Positions 1 to 5,071 are shown, numbered from the stretch's first letter. The stretch: DNA of 5,071 nt from Flavobacteriaceae bacterium (GCA_023301205.1 JALZVC010000236.1:1-5071), one strand, 5' to 3'. Program-made: numbers and translations. Notes: generated by a model not told the origin, from the sequence alone.

Positions 1-1
1 C

Positions 2-160
2 GAACTAATGATTAGCGAAGCTGGACATTACACCACATTTTTAGGCTTTGCCAGAAAATACGGTAAAGACATTGACGTAGAAAAACGCTGGCAGGAATTG
101 GTGACTTTTGAAGGGGAAATCATTAAAAGCTATGGTAAAACCGAAACCATACACGGTTAA
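2..160 (+). CDS. miaE: tRNA-(ms2io6A)-hydroxylase MiaE, C-terminal part (5' end outside window)
   Basis: This is the last 52 codons of a gene that begins before the window. The reading frame starts with ELMISEAGHYTTF and ends at a TAA. The Glu and His of SEAGH (codons 17-19 and 26-28) match the ExxH iron-ligand pair in the final helices of the MiaE family, a ferritin-like non-heme di-iron fold. MiaE enzymes hydroxylate the isopentenyl side chain of 2-methylthio-N6-isopentenyladenosine at position 37 of tRNAs that read codons starting with U, using oxygen, in the cytoplasm. The following LGFARKYG and a C-terminal helix with RWQELVTFEGEI fit the family's end. The catalytic N-terminal ligands cannot be checked here. 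The call rests on recognising the motif and its context, so another ferritin-like di-iron protein is possible but less likely. Confidence 0.8.
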   Translation, partial: ELMISEAGHYTTFLGFARKYGKDIDVEKRWQELVTFEGEIIKSYGKTETIHG

Positions 161-176
161 TGTTATATTAAATAGG

Positions 177-206
177 TTGCAGTTCATTTAAGCTTGAATA
201 CCTTTA
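177..206 (+). promoter_or_regulatory. candidate Bacteroidota-type promoter for the CIA30 gene
   Basis: TTG at 177-179 is followed after exactly 19 bases by TACCTTTA at 199-206. This matches the known Bacteroidota pattern (TTG near -33, TAnnTTTG near -7) at all but the last base. The -7 box ends only 4 bases before the ATG at 211, so transcription would start at or next to the start codon and give a leaderless or nearly leaderless mRNA. The match is by eye in AT-rich DNA. Confidence 0.4.
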
Positions 207-210
207 TGCT

Positions 211-735
211 ATGAAAGCACTTTTCATCCTATTATTCTTATTCATGAACACTCCACTTTTCAATTTTACAACAGATTGCGATCTGTCTAACTGGTATATA
301 GTCAATGACGGGGTGATGGGCGGTGTTTCTCAAAGCACGCTCAAAATAAACAAAGATGGTCACGCTGTTTTTAGTGGTACCGTTCGCTTAGAAAACAATG
401 GTGGCTTTGCATCTATACGACATAATTTCAGCCCTGTTCAAGTAACACCTGTAACCGAACTCCATATTACTTTAAAAGGTGATGGAAAACCCTACCAATT
501 TAGAGTGAAAGATGAAGGCAACACCTACTATTCGTATGTTTTTACTGCGGAAACATCTGGAGAATGGCAAACAGTTAGTATTCCATTAAAAGATATGAAA
601 CCTCAATTTAGAGGCAGAAAGCTGAACATCAATAACTTTGATAAAGACGCCATTTCTGAATTTGCCATCCTAATTGGTAATAAGAAAAAAGAAGAATTTA
701 AGCTTTTAATTGATCGCATTGAACTTAAAGAATAA
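211..735 (+). CDS. CIA30 family protein (NADH:ubiquinone oxidoreductase intermediate-associated protein 30-like)
   Basis: The 174-residue protein carries the CIA30 family signatures in order: NWYIVNDGVMGGVS (27-40), ENNGGFAS (61-68), LKGDGKPYQFRV (88-99), FRGRKL (133-138) and the closing LIGNKK...LIDRIEL (154-172). The family has a galactose-binding-like beta-sandwich. The mitochondrial member (NDUFAF1) is a complex I assembly factor, whereas bacterial members are mostly uncharacterised, so a role in complex I is not shown here. The first 17 residues (MKALFILLFLF...) are strongly hydrophobic and could be a signal peptide or membrane anchor, although no clear cleavage site is visible. An alternative ATG at residue 12 (base 244) would remove this segment. 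I keep 211 because the family domain begins near residue 18 and homologs commonly carry such a short leader. The gene stands alone between the miaE tail and a convergent gene. Confidence 0.88.
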   Translation: MKALFILLFLFMNTPLFNFTTDCDLSNWYIVNDGVMGGVSQSTLKINKDGHAVFSGTVRLENNGGFASIRHNFSPVQVTPVTELHITLKGDGKPYQFRVKDEGNTYYSYVFTAETSGEWQTVSIPLKDMKPQFRGRKLNINNFDKDAISEFAILIGNKKKEEFKLLIDRIELKE

Positions 736-925
736 TAATTAAAAAAAAACAAAACGTTTCATGTTTTAATTCTCATTGCTAATCAAATTCCTTCAGGTAT
801 ATTATTCCCTTGGTTTATTTGTATTTTTCTGAGCTGTTTTATTTAAGCATCCCGATTAAAACAATATTTACATAAATAATATTTCAAAATAGAACCCTTG
901 TAAACTAACAAATTGAATACAAAAA
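736..925. other. AT-rich intergenic region with no recognised gene
   Basis: This is the gap between the convergent CIA30 and DUF2911 genes, up to the terminator. It is very AT-rich and holds only short open frames without family resemblance. An AAAAC/GTTTT pair just after the CIA30 stop (about 753-769) could form a weak 5-bp hairpin, but no T-run follows it on the plus strand. No RNA gene or repeat was recognised. Confidence 0.5.
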
Positions 926-953
926 AAAAGCACCGCTATAACGCGGTGCTTTT
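926..953 (-). terminator. strong Rho-independent terminator, probably bidirectional
   Basis: AAAAGCACCGC (926-936) pairs perfectly with GCGGTGCTTTT (943-953) around a 6-base loop. The stem has 11 pairs with a GC-rich 7-bp core. Read leftward, the core is followed by an unbroken run of nine T (the A-run at 921-929), an ideal terminator for the DUF2911 gene, whose stop codon lies 22 bases before the stem. Read rightward, it is followed by TTTT, AC and eight T (956-963), so it can also stop readthrough from the CIA30 gene. Confidence 0.9.
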
Positions 954-975
954 ACTTTTTTTTAAAAAACAAGAA

Positions 976-1818
976 TTACTTTGCTCCCCATTCCATTAAA
1001 GATTTCTTATTTAACGCTACGTAATCTGCATTACCTGCTTTTTCTGCTAGTGCCAAAGAAGACTTCGCTGCTCTAATTGCACCTTTCTTATCTCCAGATT
1101 TTGCATAGATAAGAGATTGTTGTCTTTGGTACCAGAATGCATCACCACGCATAGCTACTGCTTTATCAATCCACATTTTTGCCTTATTAATGTCCTTGCC
1201 ATTCTCTAAATAATACACTGCTGCACCATAGTAGTCGTTAGCTCCAGGACCATTCATTATGCTATCAATACTTGCAGACACCATTTTATCTGTCATTGTT
1301 TTTATAGGTAATGCAACATGTACATTATCCCATGAGATACCCAAGTTAGCACCATCACCTTTCACATCATCAAACGACATTGTAAATGTTTCTACAGCCA
1401 TAGGCGTAGCATTTACATTAACTGTCGCCTTTGCAACAACTTTGCTGTCGTCCCATTTTTCTGGCGTGCCCCAGTTATCACTATCAGAATATATAAATAA
1501 ATCCCAGTTAGAAGCATTAGGCTTTGCATAAATTGCATACGCACCAGCCTTCACTTCCTTTCCTCCTATCATTACGTCATCGCCAAAAGTGATGATCGTA
1601 TTTTTATTTGCTCCTGCACGCCACATTTTTCCGTAAGGTACTAAGTCACCAAAAATAGCACGTCCCTTTTTTGATGGTCGTGAGTACTCTACAGTGATAT
1701 CTGTAAGACCAACAGTCTGTGTTAATGTCTGTGATGTACTAGGTGCTGGTGTTTTAATTTGTGCAGATGCTCCAGCAGTCATTGCTAAAGCAGCGATAAA
1801 AAGTATTAATTTTTTCAT
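976..1818 (-). CDS. secreted DUF2911 domain-containing protein with helical C-terminal extension
   Basis: The 280-residue product starts with a clear signal peptide, MKKLILFIAALAMTAGASAQ, so export is expected, to the periplasm or outer surface. A DUF2911 domain follows at about residues 25-172. Its family hallmarks are VEYSRPSKKGRAIFG (43-57), VPYGKMWRAGANK (60-72) and a GxYAIYAKP segment (92-100). The last ~95 residues are helical, with alternating pairs such as INKAKMWIDKAVAM and KKGAIRAAKSSLALAEKAG, which look like degenerate TPR-type repeats. The function of DUF2911 is unknown. The ATG at 1818 is chosen over an in-frame GTG at 1845 because it places the signal peptide at the true N-terminus. 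The GTG would also overlap the candidate -7 box. The gene is transcribed alone, opposite to its neighbours, and ends at a strong terminator. Confidence 0.9.
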   Translation of the reverse strand: MKKLILFIAALAMTAGASAQIKTPAPSTSQTLTQTVGLTDITVEYSRPSKKGRAIFGDLVPYGKMWRAGANKNTIITFGDDVMIGGKEVKAGAYAIYAKPNASNWDLFIYSDSDNWGTPEKWDDSKVVAKATVNVNATPMAVETFTMSFDDVKGDGANLGISWDNVHVALPIKTMTDKMVSASIDSIMNGPGANDYYGAAVYYLENGKDINKAKMWIDKAVAMRGDAFWYQRQQSLIYAKSGDKKGAIRAAKSSLALAEKAGNADYVALNKKSLMEWGAK

Positions 1819-1844
1819 GGTTTGTGTTTTAAATTCAATTTTCA

Positions 1845-1852
1845 CAAAAATA
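1845..1852 (-). promoter_or_regulatory. candidate -7 promoter box for the DUF2911 gene
   Basis: On the minus strand this reads TATTTTTG, a full match to the Bacteroidota -7 consensus TAnnTTTG, 26 bases before the ATG at 1818. No TTG is seen at the expected upstream distance (about 17-23 bases), so only half of the promoter is supported. Confidence 0.35.
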
Positions 1853-1912
1853 TAGAGAAGTTTAATTAGTTTGAGTTAATAAATTCATAAAAATAAGTTA
1901 GCACAAAAGCTG

Positions 1913-1920
1913 TATTTTTA
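1913..1920 (+). promoter_or_regulatory. candidate -7 promoter box for the aquaporin gene
   Basis: TATTTTTA differs from TAnnTTTG only at the last base and ends 4 bases before the ATG at 1925, the same spacing as in front of the CIA30 gene. A leaderless or nearly leaderless transcript would follow. No clear -33 TTG is found, and such a sequence is common by chance in this AT-rich DNA. Confidence 0.27.
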
Positions 1921-1924
1921 CAAA

Positions 1925-2578
1925 ATGAAAAAACGGCTCATTGCAGAAGCAATAGGAACATTTGGCTTGGTATTTTGTGGCACTGGTGCTATGGTGATTA
2001 ATGATTTTACAGGAGGTACAATAACGCATCCGGGTATTGCGATTACCTTTGGTCTTATCGTAATGGGGATGATTTATGCTTTTGGCGACATTAGTGGTTG
2101 TCACATAAACCCAGCAGTAACTTTAGGTTTTGCTTTTGCTAAAAAGTTCCCGTGGAAAGAAGTTTCTGCCTATATTACCGTACAACTTATAGGAGCCTTT
2201 GTTGCAAGCGCATTATTGTGGTACCTCTTCCCTACTTCGGAGACATTAGGGGCGACACTACCTGCTATTGATCATTTAAAAGTGTTTATACTAGAAGTCT
2301 TACTTACCTTTCTATTGATGGTTGTAATCATAAATGTATCTACAGGTTCTAAAGAAATAGGTCCAACAGCGGGTATTGCCATTGGTGGTATTGTTTTATT
2401 AGAGGCCATGTTTGCTGGCCCTATAACGGGAGCTTCTATGAATCCAGCAAGATCTATTGCCCCAGCCATAATGAGTGGGAATCTTGAAGGACTATGGATT
2501 TATATTTTAGCACCTATCTTGGGATGCTTTTTAGCAGTGATTAGTTGTCAATTGGTGAAAGATGAAAATTGTTGCTAA
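1925..2578 (+). CDS. MIP-family aquaporin with NIP-like pore signature
   Basis: This is a 217-residue, six-helix inner-membrane channel of the major intrinsic protein family. The first NPA box is in SGCHINPAVTLG (NPA 62-64) and the second in GASMNPARSIAPA (NPA 173-175). Hydrophobic helices lie around residues 5-25, 38-55, 82-102, 117-138, 147-165 and 190-211. The predicted selectivity filter, aligned by eye with E. coli AqpZ and soybean nodulin 26, is Phe42, Ala161, Ala170 and Arg176. AqpZ has Phe, His, Thr and Arg. The run AGPITGASMNPARS closely resembles plant NIP channels (AGPVSGASMNPARS in nodulin 26). A water channel that may also pass glycerol or other small uncharged solutes is inferred. 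Loop C is short, and the total length is slightly below AqpZ (about 230). The protein ends in NCC, with a further Cys at 59 next to the first NPA. No metalloid-resistance gene is adjacent. Confidence 0.93.
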   Translation: MKKRLIAEAIGTFGLVFCGTGAMVINDFTGGTITHPGIAITFGLIVMGMIYAFGDISGCHINPAVTLGFAFAKKFPWKEVSAYITVQLIGAFVASALLWYLFPTSETLGATLPAIDHLKVFILEVLLTFLLMVVIINVSTGSKEIGPTAGIAIGGIVLLEAMFAGPITGASMNPARSIAPAIMSGNLEGLWIYILAPILGCFLAVISCQLVKDENCC

Positions 2579-2605
2579 TGTTAATTTTTGTTTAATCTTA
2601 ATTAG

Positions 2606-2619
2606 ATGTCGTTAGACAT
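2606..2619. repeat. inverted repeat ATGTC-N4-GACAT, candidate operator
   Basis: A perfect pair of 5-base arms around GTTA lies in the 76-bp gap before the SRPBCC gene and ends 4 bases before the -7-like box at 2624. A dyad at this distance upstream of a -7 box is where activators of the MerR type, or repressors, often bind. It could instead be a weak hairpin at the end of the aquaporin mRNA, since T-rich DNA follows. No regulator gene is in the window. Confidence 0.35.
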
Positions 2620-2623
2620 TATT

Positions 2624-2631
2624 TATTTTTA
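2624..2631 (+). promoter_or_regulatory. candidate -7 promoter box for the SRPBCC-SDR pair
   Basis: TATTTTTA is one base off the TAnnTTTG consensus and lies 23 bases before the ATG at 2655. It is embedded in TATTTTTACAA, the same 11-mer found before the aquaporin start (1913-1923). The nearest TTG (2588-2590) is 33 bases upstream, too far for a standard promoter, which would fit an activator-dependent one or no promoter at all. Confidence 0.27.
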
Positions 2632-2654
2632 CAACTCATATAATATCTGAGCAG

Positions 2655-3119
2655 ATGAAAATATATACTAAACACTCCAAACAGAAGCTTCCAATTACAA
2701 AGCAACAGGCTTGGGAATTTCTTTCAGAGCCTAGAAATTTAAAAACCATTACTCCAGATTATATGGGCTTTAATATCTTATCTGGCGCAGATAGACCGAT
2801 GTACGCTGGGCAAATTATTCAGTACATTGTCACACCTGTATTAGGTATAAAGACAAAATGGGTAACAGAAATTACACATGTTGTAGCCGGAGAATATTTT
2901 GTCGATGAACAACGCTTTGGTCCATATGCACTATGGCATCATAAGCATTTTATCAAAGAGATTGACGGCGGTGTTGAGATGGAAGATATAATAGACTACA
3001 AAGTCCCGATGGGGTGGTTAGGACAATTGGCGCACCCATTCATTGTGAAGCCAAAATTGAACGAAATATTTGAACACAGAAAAATTAAACTCGAAGAACT
3101 CTTCGGAAAAATTAAATAG
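2655..3119 (+). CDS. SRPBCC (START-like) family ligand-binding protein
   Basis: This is a 154-residue single-domain cytosolic protein without a signal peptide. The N-terminal strand and helix (QKLPITKQQAWEFLSEPRNLKTITP, residues 10-34) are typical of the SRPBCC helix-grip fold, which forms a deep hydrophobic pocket. The core motif FVDEQRFGPYALWHHKHF (82-99), followed by ME-DIIDY--P-G-LG (109-123) and IFEHR (138-142), resembles the SRPBCC domain that some bacteria fuse to SDR proteins of the TIGR01777/SDR39U1 group. That likeness is from memory of the family. No ligand or reaction can be read from the sequence. Its TAG stop directly touches the ATG of the SDR gene, so the two are very probably co-transcribed and translationally coupled, which suggests a joint role, for example ligand delivery. 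The gap to the aquaporin gene is 76 bp and holds a candidate promoter and dyad. Confidence 0.85.
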   Translation: MKIYTKHSKQKLPITKQQAWEFLSEPRNLKTITPDYMGFNILSGADRPMYAGQIIQYIVTPVLGIKTKWVTEITHVVAGEYFVDEQRFGPYALWHHKHFIKEIDGGVEMEDIIDYKVPMGWLGQLAHPFIVKPKLNEIFEHRKIKLEELFGKIK

Positions 3120-3812
3120 ATGAAAAACATACTTCTTATTGGAGGTTCTTACGGAATTGGCCAAGCATTATCAAATAGATTAAGTGAAAGAAATAATGTG
3201 CATATAGCCAGTAGAACAAGTGATAACATTTCTGGAGCAGTTACCTACCACAAATTTGATGTTATGGAAGATGAGATAGCAACATTGAATTTACCCGATG
3301 CCATTGACGGACTTGTTTTCTGCCCTGGTAGTATTAATTTAAGGCCTTTTGCGGCTTTAAAACCAGCCGAATTTGAAAAAGATATGCAACTCAATTTTTT
3401 TAGTTTGATCAAAGTGGTTAAAGCACTGATACCAAAATTAAAAAAATCAGATCAAGCGAGTTTGGTGTTTTTTAGTACGGTAGCCGTTAAAGTAGGAATG
3501 CCATACCACACATCTGTTGCGGCCGCAAAAGGAGCTATAGAAGGTTTTGCAAAAGCACTTGCGGCAGAATATGCACCAAACTTTAGAGTTAATGTAATTG
3601 CACCTTCATTGACAGACACTCCCTTGGCTTCAAAATTATTATCTTCAGACGAAAAGAAAGAAAATATGGGGGAAAGGCATCCATTAAAAAGAGTAGGAAC
3701 CGTTGAAGATATCGCAGCGGTCGCAAAGTTTTTATTAAGTGACGAATCATCTTGGATGACCGGTCAAATTATTGGTGTAGATGGAGGTATGTCTACTTTG
3801 CAAGCGAAATGA
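3120..3812 (+). CDS. SDR family oxidoreductase lacking the catalytic tyrosine
   Basis: This is a 230-residue Rossmann-fold protein of classical SDR size. The nucleotide loop is GGSYGIG (8-14). Arg32 after the second strand (ASR) suggests NADP(H) over NAD(H). The usual NNAG is replaced by FCPGS (67-71). Asn92 (QLN) and Lys137 (AAAKGA) match the active-site Asn and Lys, but the Tyr of YxxxK is Val133 (GTT, 3516-3518). By spacing, the Ser position is Thr120, with Ser119 beside it. A Tyr at 129 is eight residues before the Lys and out of register. The C-terminal SSWMTGQIIGVDGG (210-223) is standard. The fold is intact, so this is not a decayed gene, but normal SDR proton transfer is doubtful. The start directly abuts the SRPBCC stop (TAGATG), and a photolyase gene follows. 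Such Tyr-less SDRs beside photolyases appear to be a recurring type, as I recall. The substrate is unknown. Confidence 0.92.
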   Translation: MKNILLIGGSYGIGQALSNRLSERNNVHIASRTSDNISGAVTYHKFDVMEDEIATLNLPDAIDGLVFCPGSINLRPFAALKPAEFEKDMQLNFFSLIKVVKALIPKLKKSDQASLVFFSTVAVKVGMPYHTSVAAAKGAIEGFAKALAAEYAPNFRVNVIAPSLTDTPLASKLLSSDEKKENMGERHPLKRVGTVEDIAAVAKFLLSDESSWMTGQIIGVDGGMSTLQAK

Positions 3813-3834
3813 TTTTAGTATTATGCGGTTGTAA

Positions 3835-3868
3835 ATAATGAAAATCATTATAGAATATTCATTATGAA
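3835..3868. repeat. dyad cluster in the SDR-photolyase gap
   Basis: ATAATGA (3835-3841) and TCATTAT (3845-3851) form a perfect 7-bp inverted repeat with a 3-base centre. TCATTAT recurs at 3859-3865, 14 bases on, inside a second dyad, TTCAT-T-ATGAA (3858-3868). No T-run follows, so this is a poor terminator. The repeated half-sites are more like an operator for the photolyase gene or an mRNA-stability hairpin. AT-rich composition makes chance possible. Confidence 0.35.
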
Positions 3869-3953
3869 ATTGTTTATTGAAAACAAATTAGCATTATTCT
3901 AAAACTCCAATAAGTTCTATTTAAATTATTTTTAATATTTCAGAAAAAAATAA

Positions 3954-5071
3954 ATGTCAAAAAAGGTAAATATATTCTGGTTTCGTCGTGATTTAAGACT
4001 CGATGATAACGTAGGCTTTTTTAAGGCGCTGCATGGAAAATTTTCGGTACTACCTATCTTTATTTTTGATGCTGAAATAATAAATGAATTACCTAAAGAT
4101 GATGCACGTGTTTCTTTTATCTATAACAGTCTTCAAGAAATGCGTAAAACGCTAAAAGAACATGGGAGTAGTCTAGCAATGTATCACGGAAAACCTCTTG
4201 AGATTTACAAACAAATAGTGCAAGATTTTGAAATACAAAACGTAATTACTAATCGAGATTACGAAGTATATGCCCAAGATAGAGATGAAGAAATCAAGTC
4301 CTTTTTAGCTACAAAAGATATCGGTTTTTATACATACAAAGACCAAGTAATCTTTGAAAAAGACGAGATTGTAAAAGATGATGGTAAACCTTACGTAGTT
4401 TATACGCCCTTTAAAAACAAATGGAAAGCAGCATTTAATGAAGAACAGCATTTAAAAATGCATAATACCAGCCAACACTTAGAAGCGCTCTATCAAGATA
4501 ACCTACTTCCTAATTTGAAATTAACTGACATTGGGTTTGAGGCCTCAACTATAAAGGTACCTAAATATGATGTAACAACTACATTAATCCAAGAATACGA
4601 GAATACACGCAATTTTCCTGCAATAGAAGGGACTTCGCATTTAGGACCTCATCTCCGTTTTGGAACAGTTAGCGTACGTAATATGATGCGTAAAGCTATT
4701 ACAGAAAAAAACGAGACATTTATGCACGAGCTCATTTGGCGCGAATTTTTTATGCAAATCATTTGGCATTTTCCCAAAACGCAACAAAATGCTTTTAGAG
4801 GTAAATATGATCGTATTCAATGGCGTAACAATAAAGAAGAATTCGAAAAGTGGAAAAATGGGGAAACCGGTTATCTCCTTGTTGATGCCGGTATGCGTGA
4901 ATTAAATACTACAGGACATATGCACAACAGAGTCCGTATGCTAGTGGCAAGTTTTTTATGCAAACATTTATTGATAGACTGGCGTTGGGGAGAAGCCTAT
5001 TTTGCAGAAAAACTACTAGATTATGAACAATCCAGTAACGTGGGTAATTGGCAATGGGCAGCCGGTAGTGG
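3954..5071 (+). CDS. phrB: class I CPD deoxyribodipyrimidine photolyase (3' end outside window)
   Basis: The first 372 residues of a protein usually about 430-470 long are present. Photolyases use blue light and FADH- to split cyclobutane pyrimidine dimers. The N-terminal alpha/beta antenna domain starts with FWFRRDLRLDDN (8-19). The FAD-binding helical domain contains EGTSHLGPHLRFG (225-237), ELIWREF (259-265), VDAGMREL (310-317), MHNRVRM (323-329) and SNVGNWQWAAG (361-371). Numbered against E. coli PhrB by eye, the electron-transfer Trp triad is kept (W290, W343, W366, for 306, 359, 382). So are the FAD-contact Asn (N362 for N378) and the lesion-site residues E259, W262, N325 and M329. Asn at 362 rather than Asp favours photolyase over cryptochrome. 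Three conserved positions differ: Leu308 (usually Pro in GYP), His322 (Trp or Tyr in GWMHNR) and Glu358 (usually Asp). The ATG is preceded by an A-rich leader, AGAAAAAAATAA. Confidence 0.95.
   Translation, partial: MSKKVNIFWFRRDLRLDDNVGFFKALHGKFSVLPIFIFDAEIINELPKDDARVSFIYNSLQEMRKTLKEHGSSLAMYHGKPLEIYKQIVQDFEIQNVITNRDYEVYAQDRDEEIKSFLATKDIGFYTYKDQVIFEKDEIVKDDGKPYVVYTPFKNKWKAAFNEEQHLKMHNTSQHLEALYQDNLLPNLKLTDIGFEASTIKVPKYDVTTTLIQEYENTRNFPAIEGTSHLGPHLRFGTVSVRNMMRKAITEKNETFMHELIWREFFMQIIWHFPKTQQNAFRGKYDRIQWRNNKEEFEKWKNGETGYLLVDAGMRELNTTGHMHNRVRMLVASFLCKHLLIDWRWGEAYFAEKLLDYEQSSNVGNWQWAAGS

Noticed and set aside
863..883. Two AATATT blocks around a 9-base spacer in the CIA30-DUF2911 gap
   Set aside because: Low-complexity AT sequence. 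Such pairs are common by chance and no promoter or gene start is near.
1259..1531. A plus-strand open frame of 90 codons
   Set aside because: It lies wholly opposite the clearly coding DUF2911 gene and resembles no family, so it is a shadow frame.
1819..1845. An upstream GTG start adding nine residues to the DUF2911 protein
   Set aside because: It would bury the signal peptide behind a polar extension, and it overlaps the candidate -7 box. The ATG at 1818 is the better start.
1898..2104. A minus-strand open frame of 68 codons across the aquaporin start
   Set aside because: It overlaps the conserved first third of the aquaporin, and its Cys/His-rich look is a by-product of the opposite strand.
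2272..2469. A minus-strand open frame of 65 codons inside the aquaporin gene
   Set aside because: It is antisense to the second NPA region and shows no family features.
3864..3902. A 12-codon open frame (MKLFIENKLALF) before the photolyase, possible leader peptide
   Set aside because: It is short, lacks a ribosome site or an attenuator hairpin after it, and is expected by chance in AT-rich DNA.
3927..3934. A third TATTTTTA box, before the photolyase gene
   Set aside because: It has no TTG at a suitable distance and lies in a nearly pure A/T stretch, so it is too weak to list as a promoter.

Overview
The window looks like a chromosomal segment of a marine or soil Flavobacteriaceae-type Bacteroidota. 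The evidence is AT-rich DNA, starts without clear Shine-Dalgarno sequences, promoter-like boxes of the Bacteroidota type (TTG and TAnnTTTG), a secreted DUF2911 protein and the style of the protein families. It holds six protein genes plus the tail of a seventh. No rRNA, tRNA, insertion sequence or CRISPR array was seen.

Left part (1-1845). The window opens in the last 52 codons of a MiaE-like tRNA hydroxylase. A 174-residue CIA30-family protein follows, with its own candidate promoter. After a 240-bp gap comes a strong bidirectional hairpin terminator (926-953). It closes a leftward gene for a secreted DUF2911 protein with a helical C-terminal tail.

Middle part (1845-2578). The DUF2911 gene diverges from a rightward aquaporin gene. 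The aquaporin has both NPA boxes, but its predicted pore filter (Phe-Ala-Ala-Arg) and its second NPA region resemble plant NIP channels and their bacterial relatives more than E. coli AqpZ. A wider pore for small uncharged solutes is therefore possible.

Right part (2579-5071). A rightward cluster encodes an SRPBCC/START-like ligand-binding protein, a classical-fold short-chain dehydrogenase (SDR) whose ATG directly follows the SRPBCC stop codon, and, after 141 bp, a class I CPD photolyase cut by the window edge. The SDR keeps its active-site Asn and Lys, but Val stands where the catalytic Tyr should be, so it may not be an ordinary dehydrogenase. Inverted repeats lie upstream of the SRPBCC gene, just before a -7-like box, and in the gap before the photolyase. 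SDR and SRPBCC genes beside photolyases are known from light-responsive clusters of other bacteria, so a light- or stress-induced unit is a reasonable inference. The sequence alone does not prove co-regulation.

The most interesting points are the Tyr-less SDR coupled to an SRPBCC protein beside a photolyase, the NIP-like aquaporin filter, and several substitutions at conserved positions of the photolyase.
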